Positions 27,874 through 34,654 are shown, counted from the first letter of the stretch. The stretch is 34,876 nt of DNA from a virus (IMGVR_UViG_3300008267_000285:1-34876), one strand, 5' to 3'. Program-made: numbers and translations. The notes: generated by a model not told the origin, from the letters alone.

Positions 27874-28098
27874 ATGCCACAATCGCGCAAGATGCGTAAA
27901 TATAAGGTTGGCGATATCATCAAAGAAACCCCGCGAGGCTTGATAAAGTGGTGGGAATATCACTATCTTGTGAGAGATGTTCGTTATGACCCTAGCATTT
28001 ATCAAAATACATATGAATTGTTATGCTTAGAGACGGGATATATATTTAACCTATCTGCAAATTCAACAGACGAAGATGAAAATTTTACTAGTACCTGA
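27874..28098 (+). CDS. SH3/KOW-like family member, 74 aa
   Basis: YKVGDIIKETPRGLIKWWEY, HYLVRDVRYD, YELLCLETGYIFNLSANSTD. It has a basic N-terminal extension (PQSRKMRK) and a long acidic tail. It is the last copy before the HNH endonuclease gene. Confidence 0.8.
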   Translation: MPQSRKMRKYKVGDIIKETPRGLIKWWEYHYLVRDVRYDPSIYQNTYELLCLETGYIFNLSANSTDEDENFTST

Positions 28099-28112
28099 CG
28101 AGTATTAATCCT

Positions 28113-29060
28113 ATGTCGATTCAAACTGAAGATATAGTATCTGAGGCATCAATACACAAGATCTGTAATAAGTGTTTGCTAAAAAAAGATATCGAAGAAT
28201 TTTCTAAAAACAGAAAAGTAAATGATGGTTACGAGAGATTTTGTAGAGTCTGTCTATACGAAAAACATAAAAAATACAAAACAAAACTAAAAAAGACAGA
28301 TATTTTAAATTCTATAAAAAATAAAAACAATCTACCAGGCAAAAGCTTTAGAGTCATAAAGAGTTTAGAATCTAAAGTTCGGTTAGCCAACAGAGTTACC
28401 GCAAAAACACAGAAAACAAAAGCCTATCTAATAGAATGCGACTGTGGTCGCCAGCGTGAGTGTTTTATTTATGATATAAATAAAATTACTTCTTGTGGAG
28501 ATAGAGAATGTTTGTTTCACGTAAATAAAAAAAGGGCCGAGAATAGTATATTAAAAGAAACTGACGAATCTGGCTTTTTCATTAAGAAAAAGGTTTGGAA
28601 TCTTTATGAGGCAAGCGCACGAAGAAGAAGATTACAGTTTAACATTGAGCCAAGAGATGTATTAGATTTATGGATTAAACAAAGTGGCTTATGTAATAAA
28701 ACAGGCCACCAGTTGTCGGCAGGGGGAAGAAGCTCTTCTGGTACACATACATGGTCTATTAATAGAATAGATAGTAACAAAGGTTATACAAACGATAATA
28801 TAGAATTAGTACACAAGTTCTGCAATAAAATTCAAAGCAAACACACAGATGAACAACTAGACACTTTCTGTATAGCAAGAGCTTTATGGATTAAACAAAA
28901 CATCCCAGAGACATGGATAAGAATAGAGGAAATGATTAAAAGGGATAAAGATGATAGCAAAATATTAGATAATATGTGGAAAGAAGCAATGGAACCAAAA
29001 AGCGGCTCCCATTGGAGCAAGGGAAAAAAGTTAAAAAATTCAATCAAAAACAATATTTGA
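28113..29060 (+). CDS. HNH homing endonuclease, 315 aa
   Basis: Residues about 17-50 form a CxxC...CxxC zinc motif (ICNKCLLKKDIEEF, FCRVCLYEK) common at the start of phage HNH proteins. A second Cys cluster (CDCGRQREC ... CGDRECLFH) follows. The HNH region near residues 195-245 reads SGLCNKTGHQLS, then TWSINRIDSNKGYTNDNIEL and FCNKIQSKH, the form used by phage free-standing endonucleases. It is AT-rich, Lys-rich and sits inside the small paralog run, which it splits, as expected of an inserted mobile gene that targets phages lacking it. Confidence 0.9.
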   Translation: MSIQTEDIVSEASIHKICNKCLLKKDIEEFSKNRKVNDGYERFCRVCLYEKHKKYKTKLKKTDILNSIKNKNNLPGKSFRVIKSLESKVRLANRVTAKTQKTKAYLIECDCGRQRECFIYDINKITSCGDRECLFHVNKKRAENSILKETDESGFFIKKKVWNLYEASARRRRLQFNIEPRDVLDLWIKQSGLCNKTGHQLSAGGRSSSGTHTWSINRIDSNKGYTNDNIELVHKFCNKIQSKHTDEQLDTFCIARALWIKQNIPETWIRIEEMIKRDKDDSKILDNMWKEAMEPKSGSHWSKGKKLKNSIKNNI

Positions 29061-29078
29061 CAAACAACGAGACAACAC

Positions 29079-29252
29079 ATGTTCAGTATAGGAGACATAA
29101 CAGCGGCGCATTGTTATGGTCAAATTGTTGGTTCTCACAAGCTCATTCTTGATGAGGAAGAAAGAGATTGGGTTGTGCTAGTCCTTGAATCTGGTAGGGT
29201 TGCACGCTATTGTAAGAAGATCATGTCTTCTGAGAATGTTAAGGTCGCCTAA
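29079..29252 (+). CDS. SH3/KOW-like family member, 57 aa
   Basis: ATG 29079 to TAA 29250-29252: MFSIGDITAAHCYGQIVGSH, KLILDEEERDWVVLVLESG and CKKIMSSENVKVA. It ends in Val-Lys-Val-Ala and its stop shares a base with the next ATG (TAATG), exactly the junction of the following array copies. It has no Shine-Dalgarno of its own and follows the HNH gene by 18 nt. Confidence 0.75.
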   Translation: MFSIGDITAAHCYGQIVGSHKLILDEEERDWVVLVLESGRVARYCKKIMSSENVKVA

Positions 29253-29452
29253 TGGAAATGGAAGATTTCATTAAACACTCACCAAGCTACTCTGTTGGCG
29301 ACATTTTAGAACTAGTAGATTACGATAAAGTCTTGCTTATTGAAGATATAGACAATTATCGTTATTATTATAGAAATTTACTTGACAACACCACCGGAAA
29401 TGACACTTTTTTCTATATTGATATCCACAGACTTATTGTCAAGGTGGGATAA
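29252..29452 (+). CDS. SH3/KOW-like array copy 1, 66 aa
   Basis: PSYSVGDILELVDYDKVLLI, EDIDNYRYYYRNLLDNTTGN, and a final strand pair ending IVKVG. TAATG overlaps on both sides. This is the first of six consecutive head-to-tail copies. Close to the copy at 27653 by the LLIEDI-D-YRY block. Confidence 0.85.
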   Translation: MEMEDFIKHSPSYSVGDILELVDYDKVLLIEDIDNYRYYYRNLLDNTTGNDTFFYIDIHRLIVKVG

Positions 29453-29646
29453 TGCAAACTAAATATCAAATAGGTGATATTATCCATGGTTACATTGCTT
29501 ACACAGCGCTAGACCATCATTATCTTATAGAGGATATAAAAGATGGTGAATATTATGTCGTAAATTGTTTAAATGACGGTAACATATACAAAACACAAGT
29601 TCAGTATATCGATGAAAGTATAAATGTTTACAAGAAAGTTGCCTAA
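29452..29646 (+). CDS. SH3/KOW-like array copy 2, 64 aa
   Basis: A good reference copy: TKYQIGDIIHGYIAY (strand 1), HHYLIEDIKDGEYYVVNCLN (strands 2-3), DGNIYKTQVQYIDESINVYK and the Val-Ala end. TAATG overlaps on both sides. Its first codons share a 17-nt DNA repeat with three later copies, so this is a recent duplicate. Confidence 0.88.
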   Translation: MQTKYQIGDIIHGYIAYTALDHHYLIEDIKDGEYYVVNCLNDGNIYKTQVQYIDESINVYKKVA

Positions 29647-29852
29647 TGAGCAAAGCAGACCGCCACAAACCAAGATACTCAATCGGTGATCTTACTTATC
29701 GTATTGAAAGCGATGAATATTTTCTCATTGAGGACATCACGGTTGACATGATGGGTCAAGAGTGGTACCATGTTCGTTGCTTGAAGGACAACAGGACTTA
29801 CACGCTCTCATGCTACACTTTCGACCACAACGGAATAGTGAGGGCGGCATGA
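29646..29852 (+). CDS. SH3/KOW-like array copy 3, 68 aa
   Basis: PRYSIGDLTYRIESDEYFLI, EDITVDMMGQEWYHVRCLKD, NRTYTLSCYTFDHNG and IVRAA. It is more GC-rich at wobble positions than its neighbours. TAATG overlap at its start and ATGA overlap at its end. Confidence 0.87.
   Translation: MSKADRHKPRYSIGDLTYRIESDEYFLIEDITVDMMGQEWYHVRCLKDNRTYTLSCYTFDHNGIVRAA
29743..29771 (+). promoter_or_regulatory. Candidate promoter inside array copy 3
   Basis: TTGACA at 29743-29748, a 17-nt spacer and TACCAT at 29766-29771, about 78 nt before the next start. Only moderate support, as it lies in coding sequence. Confidence 0.28.
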
Positions 29853-30049
29853 TGGTAACCAAGTATCAAATAGGTGATATCATCAAGTACAATTGGTCAG
29901 AAAATCTATATTTAATAGTAGAAATTGAACCATCCAGTCCTGAAAACGTCAACGGGGCATACCATATGCATAATCTAAGCACCGATACAATGCACAAAGA
30001 GCCCTCCGATTTTGTGGACTCACTATACGTTGTTTCAAGAGTAGCCTAA
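29849..30049 (+). CDS. SH3/KOW-like array copy 4, 66 aa
   Basis: ATG 29849 overlaps the previous stop (ATGA), although the frame is open further upstream to 29762. TKYQIGDIIKYNWSENLYLI, VEIEPSS, YHMHNLSTDTMHKEPSDFVD and VSRVA. It shares the 17-bp DNA repeat with copy 2. Ends Val-Ala directly before the next ATG. Confidence 0.87.
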   Translation: MMVTKYQIGDIIKYNWSENLYLIVEIEPSSPENVNGAYHMHNLSTDTMHKEPSDFVDSLYVVSRVA

Positions 30050-30262
30050 ATGATAACAAAATATCAAATAGGCGACATCCTAACAAACAATGAAGATTAT
30101 TACCTTGTAGAGGATATAGGAACAGATGTGTTATATGGAAACACTCTCTACACAAAAACAAAAGAGTTTTGCTATATTATGCGTAGATTAGCAGATTGGA
30201 GATCTTGCATAGCAAAAGTTGTTGACTTTGACACAAGCACTTACATCAAACCGGTAGCTTAA
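30050..30262 (+). CDS. SH3/KOW-like array copy 5, 70 aa
   Basis: TKYQIGDILTNNEDYYLVED, IGTDVLYGNTLYTKTKEFCY, IMRRLADWRSCIAKVVDFDT and YIKPVA. It abuts both neighbours with no spacer. The middle loop is longer than in copy 2; the ends are conserved. Confidence 0.87.
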   Translation: MITKYQIGDILTNNEDYYLVEDIGTDVLYGNTLYTKTKEFCYIMRRLADWRSCIAKVVDFDTSTYIKPVA

Positions 30263-30547
30263 ATGAACACCAGGTATCAAATAGGCGATATTCTAACAGA
30301 CGGCCACAACCACATCCTCATAGAAGATATAGAAATTAGTGAAATATCGTTATGGTCAGGTGCGGACAAACAGATAGGTTATTACATCCTGTTGAGGTTG
30401 GAAGATGGTGCGGTCATCCACGCAAGGACGGAAGCAGTAGACGAGAACAGGAACTTGAAACTTGTGCAGGAGGGGAAGGGGGAACAGAAGGAGCAGGGGG
30501 GGCCACACAAGGGCCGCATGATGACTATATCCAGCTATAACAAATAA
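30263..30547 (+). CDS. SH3/KOW-like array copy 6 with abnormal C-terminal extension, 94 aa
   Basis: TRYQIGDILTDGHNHILIED, IGYYILLRLEDGAVIHARTE and ENRNLKLVQ are normal. Where other copies stop after about 65-70 residues, this one runs on through a Gly/Lys/Glu/Gln stretch (EGKGEQKEQGGPHKGRMMTI) encoded by a purine-rich low-complexity DNA tract. The tail looks like a read-through of damaged or expanded DNA at the array edge rather than a folded addition. Confidence 0.75.
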   Translation: MNTRYQIGDILTDGHNHILIEDIEISEISLWSGADKQIGYYILLRLEDGAVIHARTEAVDENRNLKLVQEGKGEQKEQGGPHKGRMMTISSYNK

Positions 30548-30745
30548 TAAATATAAGTAACAGAACTAATAGAACCAATAGTAATAATAATAACAATACC
30601 AACAACAACACCAGAAGAAGAAGTAGAAGGAGGGGAGGGTCTAGTACCACCAGGATTGGTAGAAGGAATAGGATAACCCCCAATAGCCCCAGCACCACTA
30701 GCACATCCAGTAGAGGATGGAGATGTATAGATATACATTCACAGC
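30462..30745. repeat. Low-complexity, trinucleotide-rich tract
   Basis: A G-rich tract (GGAGGGG, GGGGG, GGGGGGG) at about 30466-30502 is followed by runs of AAT/AAC/AGA/ACC triplets. No gene with a ribosome site lies in it beyond 30547. It may come from slippage, an ancient gene tail, or a structural element; I see no conserved coding pattern. Confidence 0.7.
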
Positions 30746-30772
30746 AGTAGCAGCAGCAGGGGGAGGGGGATC

Positions 30773-30801
30773 GGTAACATGTTGTTGTTGTTATTGTTAC
30801 C
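30773..30801. other. 7-bp hairpin in the intergenic block
   Basis: GGTAACA (30773-30779) and TGTTACC (30795-30801) around a GTT-rich loop. Confidence 0.5.
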
Positions 30802-30846
30802 ACTAATAACAGTGCTAGCAATAGTGCAAGATTGATAGAATAGTGG

Positions 30847-30877
30847 AGTGGATCCCCTGATAGAAAGGGGATCCATT
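30847..30877. terminator. Hairpin, possible bidirectional terminator
   Basis: GGATCCCC (30850-30857) pairs with GGGGATCC (30867-30874); three further pairs including one G-T wobble extend the stem to 11. No T-run follows. It lies after the + strand array and before the convergent operon. Confidence 0.5.
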
Positions 30878-30912
30878 ATAGGGGAGATGTTATAGAATAG
30901 ATAAAAAAGATG

Positions 30913-30946
30913 AATACCTTCCCTATAAGCTATAAAGGAAGGTGTT
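30913..30946. other. Hairpin in the intergenic block
   Basis: ACCTTCC (30916-30922) pairs with GGAAGGT (30937-30943), extendable to 10 bp with A-T pairs and a wobble. The loop holds CTATAAGCTATAAA. Confidence 0.5.
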
Positions 30947-31058
30947 TCCCCTATTTCAGCCGGCTATAGTTTAAGATATAGTATATCTACATGTTTGCCA
31001 TTATAAAAAGGTATATAGAGGGTAACAAAATATGAGGGTAGTGGGGGAGGGTAAAAAA

Positions 31059-31167
31059 CCCCTATAAAAATAGATGTTTTCGCATCATCACCCCTACGAA
31101 ACCCTATAGAAATAGGTATATCCCGATTTTCAAAAAAATAATATTTTATATCCCCTATAAAAATAGG
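31059..31167. repeat. Three iteron-like CCTATAAAAATAGG elements
   Basis: CCCCTATAAAAATAG (31059-31073), CCCTATAGAAATAGG (31102-31116) and CCCCTATAAAAATAGG (31152-31167) share a CCTAT-N4-ATAGG dyad and are 43 and 50 bp apart. Partial copies occur at about 30949 and 31012. They may bind a protein (replication initiator, repressor, or phage sigma) in this otherwise gene-free 960-bp block. Confidence 0.65.
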
Positions 31168-31183
31168 CAATACGTGAACACAC

Positions 31184-31201
31184 ATAGACATTACTGTCTA
31201 T
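31184..31201. other. Short perfect hairpin
   Basis: ATAGACA-TTAC-TGTCTAT, followed by AAAAAAGGTG and a seven-codon ORF. Confidence 0.5.
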
Positions 31202-31217
31202 AAAAAAGGTGATAAAA

Positions 31218-31241
31218 ATGTCTAAAAAACGAATTTGCTAA
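31218..31241 (+). CDS. Possible 7-codon leader peptide (MSKKRIC)
   Basis: ATG 31218 with AAAGGTG 6-7 nt upstream and stop TAA at 31239-31241. No gene follows on this strand, so a leader role has no obvious target. It is listed because the ribosome site is good and sits right after a hairpin. Confidence 0.15.
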   Translation: MSKKRIC

Positions 31242-31367
31242 TTAGTGAACTTTTTAATAATTACATATATTATTTCGCACAATGTCACATATCGTACAAT
31301 AGCATCGGCTGCGCCCATTGTCAAGAGTCGAACAAATGCCTATTTTCAACAATAAGTAAAATTTATT

Positions 31368-31429
31368 GAGTAGAAAAAGGTGCGGGATGGGGGGCTAGTC
31401 TGGTGAAAAAGCACTTTTTTCCTCTACTC
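31368..31429. repeat. Imperfect inverted repeat in the gap before the leftward operon's end
   Basis: GAGTAGAAAAAGGTGC (31368-31383) and GCACTTTTTTCCTCTACTC (31411-31429) are near complements. The loop holds GGGGGGCTAG, part of the GC-rich dyad seen at 32762 and 34735. Confidence 0.5.
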
Positions 31430-31447
31430 AGAAAAAGACGAAAAAGG

Positions 31448-31478
31448 GTGGGCGAGCCCCCCAAACCCCCACTTTTTC
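31448..31478 (-). terminator. Terminator of the leftward operon
   Basis: GTGGG (31448-31452) pairs with CCCAC (31468-31472). On the minus strand the hairpin is followed by CCTTTTTCGTCTTTTT; on the plus strand by TTTTT, so it may act in both directions. It lies 34 nt past the stop of the MoxR gene. Confidence 0.6.
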
Positions 31479-31505
31479 AGCAGGGGCCGGGGGAATCCGA
31501 TGTGG

Positions 31506-32582
31506 CTAGGACTTGACAGCCTTCCGACTGAGCATGGTCTTCATATGGTCGCGGATACTGACACCATCCACCGTCAACTTGTGAAGGGTAAGAATAAACG
31601 GCAGAAGATCCTTGTCGCTTGACACAGAAGTATAGAACTTCATGGCAGCCTCGCTGGGTAGGGTCAGGTAGTAGCGACCGATGTTGCTGATCTGACTCTC
31701 GGTCAACTCACCCTTCAGCTTGCCAGAAGAAATAAACTTGTCAACCATAGCAACGTGTTCATTCAGCTTGAAACCCTTCGTCTTCCCAACACCATCGCGG
31801 AGGATATCGTCAGGGGTCACAAGGTTTTCATACTTGTCGGCATGGTCGCGGAGAGCGATGGCCGCCTCAAAGCCAACGAAACCATTTGCAAGATTATAGA
31901 CAGTGTTTAGATTGGCCTTGAACTCACCCGTCAGGAGCTTGGCGGAATCCACAGTGTGGCTCAGACGCTCCCATGAACGGCGGGAGGGGTAGACCTTGCC
32001 CGGCTCAAACTCCTTGCGATGCTCAAGGTGGGCGGGATTGTGACGGATGAAATCAAGGATCACCTCATTGAGGCGACCAACACCATAAGTCAACCAATCC
32101 TCGACAGACGGCTCAACGTCAAAAACAGTCCAGCGGTCAAGCTCGGCAGGGTCCATGTCGTTCACCTGATAATTTGCAGCATGGACGCCACCGTTAACAG
32201 CGGCAAAAAGGAGGGTGTCAGGGTGCAGCCTGTGACCATTGAGGGTGCGGCTATCCGCAAGCTGGAAGAAGCCCTGACGGACCTCAGTTGTTGCACGGTC
32301 AATCTCGTCCATGAAAAGAACAACAGCCTCACGGCAAGCCTGCTTGTACCAGTCAGGGGGATTCCAAGCGGTCGAGTCACCGTCAATAACAGGGAGGCCA
32401 ACAAGGTCACCCTCAGTCATCTGCGATGCACGACGCTCGACAACAGGCAAGCCCTTGCCCTTGGCAAACTGGTAAACAAGCTCGCTCTTGCCAACGCCGT
32501 GTGCGCCACGGATCATCACGGGGTAACGGCTATCCGCGACAAGGTGGATGAAAGAGTTAAAAGTCTTGAAGTCAATCGCCAT
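31506..32582 (-). CDS. MoxR-type AAA+ ATPase, 358 aa
   Basis: Walker A GAHGVGKS (26-33), Walker B VVLFMDEIDRA (87-97), sensor-1 Asn130 in LLFAAVN, and QVNDMDPAELDRW with the arginine-finger region following, as in MoxR/RavA-type ATPases. These ATPases use ATP to remodel proteins, usually paired with a VWA-domain protein, and such a gene lies directly upstream in the same direction. The C-terminal half is helical. A minus-strand promoter lies at 32655-32627. Its DNA is richer in G+C than all genes to the left. Role in the phage unknown; assembly or a host-takeover chaperone is possible. Confidence 0.93.
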   Translation of the reverse strand: MAIDFKTFNSFIHLVADSRYPVMIRGAHGVGKSELVYQFAKGKGLPVVERRASQMTEGDLVGLPVIDGDSTAWNPPDWYKQACREAVVLFMDEIDRATTEVRQGFFQLADSRTLNGHRLHPDTLLFAAVNGGVHAANYQVNDMDPAELDRWTVFDVEPSVEDWLTYGVGRLNEVILDFIRHNPAHLEHRKEFEPGKVYPSRRSWERLSHTVDSAKLLTGEFKANLNTVYNLANGFVGFEAAIALRDHADKYENLVTPDDILRDGVGKTKGFKLNEHVAMVDKFISSGKLKGELTESQISNIGRYYLTLPSEAAMKFYTSVSSDKDLLPFILTLHKLTVDGVSIRDHMKTMLSRKAVKS

Positions 32583-32626
32583 GTGCTGCCTCGCTTGTTG
32601 ACGGCGGGATGCCGTCGATGGGGTGG

Positions 32627-32655
32627 AATGTACTGCCTGCCTACCTATCTGTCAA
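32627..32655 (-). promoter_or_regulatory. sigma70-like promoter for the MoxR gene
   Basis: On the minus strand TTGACA (32655-32650), a 17-nt spacer and TACATT (32632-32627). It lies 45 nt before the start codon and follows GC-rich hairpins in the 232-bp gap. Confidence 0.55.
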
Positions 32656-32761
32656 GTGTCTGCGGAACTTTTTCTTTTCTCTAGTGCGTCGGAACAAGTG
32701 AACATTACAGGGGATGGGGCTGCCGGTCAAGGGTTTGCACGATGGAAAAGGGCAGTATTTA

Positions 32762-32799
32762 GGGGGCTAGCCCCCCTTGTGACCACCTTTTTCGGGTGG
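32762..32799. repeat. GC-rich palindrome and hairpin between the VWA and MoxR genes
   Basis: GGGGGCTAGCCCCC (32762-32775) is a perfect 14-bp palindrome; CCACC (32783-32787) and GGTGG (32795-32799) form a second hairpin around TTTTTCG. A close relative of the first dyad is at 34735-34750. It may act as a terminator or processing site for the VWA transcript. Confidence 0.65.
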
Positions 32800-32814
32800 C
32801 CGGGGGTTGACAGC

Positions 32815-33996
32815 CTAGCGCCGCTTCCGCTTTATCTCAATGACAAGCTCGTTTGACTTGAAGTATGGGCTGTTCTTGCCATCCTCGTCAGTCAGCCACA
32901 ATCGGCGGGTGCGACAGGGGACAGGCGCAGGGGCTTGCATATCAGTTAAAACAATCATTCCATCAATGTGTGGATTCGCATTCACCCACTTCGTCGGGGC
33001 ATCAAAATCAGTGCCACCGCACATAACCCGCTCGACCTTGTGGGCCTTGCCCTTCTGCCACTCGTAGACAAGAGATTCACCCACCTCAGTATCAAACGGA
33101 ACAACGGTGAATGTGGCAAGTTTAGAAAGATTGTTCAATTCGGCAAAGAACAATCCAAGCAATTCATCACTGACGCTGCCGCTCTGGTCAATAGCAATTG
33201 CAAGGTGGGCGGTGCGGTTCGTCTTCCGCCCGGCATGGATATAAGGGAAACGCTTGTTGATCCGCTTGATCGTGTTGGAGCGGTTGGATCGCTGGCTCTG
33301 ACCAATGAAGTTTCGGAGGACGGCCCGCCAATCAATGCCACCATTGACGAAACGCATGATCGCCTGCTTCACGCTTTCATGCATATTGCCGAAACCGTTG
33401 CTTGCCTTTGCTGCTTGTTCCACACCTTGACGCATCGCCTCGCGGAGCCGTTCCTTGGCGATTGCACGGGTTTCAGCATCAATAGGGTTTAGGCCACCGT
33501 CTTCACCCCATCCCTCGTGGGAGTCAAGGGTTTCACCGTTTCCATCCTCTCCACCCTCACCGTCAGCTTCCATCTTGTCCGAAAGCAAATCAAAATATTG
33601 TTCAGCGGAGAGGTAATCCTCAAACCCATACTTGCTGGGAAAAACACCCATCTCAGGAATCTCGTCCTTGATGTGGCAATTGATCGCCATATCAGTTGCC
33701 ATGTTCCACTGGCGGGATATCTTCTTCCCATCGGGCGAGCGACCAAAACAATGCTCAAAAATGAGGTGATAAAACTCATGTTTGAGGACACCTGTCCGCT
33801 GCTTCTCAGGGAGCTTGCCCATCCACTCTGGGTTGTATGCAAGATCAAAGTTGCCATCATCGGTGATGCGGACACCGGCAGTTGGCACAATCTTTGACGC
33901 CTGCTTGCTCACCTGACGGCTGATTGCCGCAAAGAAAGGCTCATCACGCAGGAGGCGATAGCAGTCGTTCTCAAGGTCGTATTCAGCGTCGCTCAT
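32815..33996 (-). CDS. VWA-domain protein with HEFYH peptidase-like N-terminus, 393 aa
   Basis: ATG at 33996 (MSDAEYDLEND) has GAGGT upstream and follows the previous stop by 34 nt; an upstream in-frame ATG (34074) overlaps the other gene. The N-terminal half resembles the DUF2201 predicted metallopeptidase domain: LKHEFYHLIFEH (H73-E-x-x-H77) and QWNMATDMAIN. After an acidic linker and a basic region, a VWA-like domain has the MIDAS residues AIDQSGSVSD (Asp270), GGTDFD and VLTDM. These proteins form a pair with MoxR ATPases (COG3864-like). It is probably the substrate-recognition part of a remodelling machine. Confidence 0.92.
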   Translation of the reverse strand: MSDAEYDLENDCYRLLRDEPFFAAISRQVSKQASKIVPTAGVRITDDGNFDLAYNPEWMGKLPEKQRTGVLKHEFYHLIFEHCFGRSPDGKKISRQWNMATDMAINCHIKDEIPEMGVFPSKYGFEDYLSAEQYFDLLSDKMEADGEGGEDGNGETLDSHEGWGEDGGLNPIDAETRAIAKERLREAMRQGVEQAAKASNGFGNMHESVKQAIMRFVNGGIDWRAVLRNFIGQSQRSNRSNTIKRINKRFPYIHAGRKTNRTAHLAIAIDQSGSVSDELLGLFFAELNNLSKLATFTVVPFDTEVGESLVYEWQKGKAHKVERVMCGGTDFDAPTKWVNANPHIDGMIVLTDMQAPAPVPCRTRRLWLTDEDGKNSPYFKSNELVIEIKRKRR

Positions 33997-34030
33997 GGAA
34001 ACCTCAGTGGGTGGAGAGGAGGGGGACCTG

Positions 34031-34654
34031 TTAGGACTCGTCGGGGAGGATGGGGGCGACCTGTGTTTCGCCACGGGTCAGTCTTTCGGAGATGTGGAAA
34101 GGCTTGAGCAACAGTTGACGGTCAATCTCATCTCCACCAGATGGTGACAGGATCTTTGCGGGCTGATTGAAACCGTAATAGTGGGGACCTATATTCTTCT
34201 TGAAGGCAGGCAGATCCGCCATGTTGAAATAGGCGATGCTCTTGTTTCCAGTGCCGTCAAGGCTTCTCACATACAGTCTAAGCATAGATCCAAAAGGTCG
34301 AGCATGAATCCTTAGATCAGTGTTTGCAAACGAATCGCCATCAAAAGCACTCTGTAGATAGGTTGCAACTGCCTTGGATCGCCGCACATTGTAAAACTCA
34401 GCAAAGTTATAGTATGTGTCCGCAAAGGCTTCGTTGATATCATGAACCATGTGCGGCACAGGATTCTCACCATACATATCAGGAACACTGATGATTGCAC
34501 CCGTGCCAACCCCGCTTTCGATCAGCTTGCGTAGGGTCCAGTAACGCTGGTATCCTACATGGCGACGCGCAGCATCAATTGTTTTTGCTACAGCCTCGCA
34601 CTTGGAAAAGTTGTGCATCGAACTACGGCAGTACCCGCAACGTCGCGTCGTCAT
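34031..34654 (-). CDS. Zinc-knuckle protein, 207 aa
   Basis: The N-terminus RRCGYCRSSMHNFSKC is an exact CX2CX4HX4C zinc knuckle (Cys6, Cys9, His14, Cys19), the nucleic-acid-binding module of retroviral nucleocapsids and RNA-binding proteins. The remaining 185 residues are an unassigned alpha/beta domain (GAIISVPDMYG, NEAFADTYYNFAEFYNVRRS, MLRLYVRSLDG, SIAYFNMADLPAF). The start has AGGAGG 7 nt upstream and a promoter just before it. First gene of the leftward unit that includes the VWA protein; perhaps a nucleic-acid or ribosome-directed partner. Confidence 0.8.
   Translation of the reverse strand: MTTRRCGYCRSSMHNFSKCEAVAKTIDAARRHVGYQRYWTLRKLIESGVGTGAIISVPDMYGENPVPHMVHDINEAFADTYYNFAEFYNVRRSKAVATYLQSAFDGDSFANTDLRIHARPFGSMLRLYVRSLDGTGNKSIAYFNMADLPAFKKNIGPHYYGFNQPAKILSPSGGDEIDRQLLLKPFHISERLTRGETQVAPILPDES

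Larger units (their letters stand above)
29464..30291 (+). repeat. Four near-identical 17-bp direct repeats at the starts of array genes
   Basis: TATCAAATAGGYGAYAT occurs at 29464-29480, 29864-29880, 30062-30078 and 30275-30291, encoding the YQIGDI core at the same place in four genes. The steps of 400, 198 and 213 nt equal two, one and one gene lengths. One or two pyrimidine changes separate the copies, all silent. Confidence 0.9.

Noticed and set aside
30535-30738. Minus-strand 67-codon frame with Pro/Ser/Thr part and hydrophobic end
   Set aside because: It lies in low-complexity triplet DNA, has no ribosome site or promoter, and other minus-strand frames here are equally open, as expected from the repeats.
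31290-31345. Possible tRNA 3' half on the minus strand (TTCGACTC near 31330)
   Set aside because: The bases flanking the supposed T-loop do not pair into a 5-bp stem and no acceptor stem or CCA end can be built.
32019-33897. Several plus-strand frames of 75-221 codons opposite the MoxR and VWA genes
   Set aside because: They are shadows of the GC-richer minus-strand genes, whose domains are certain.
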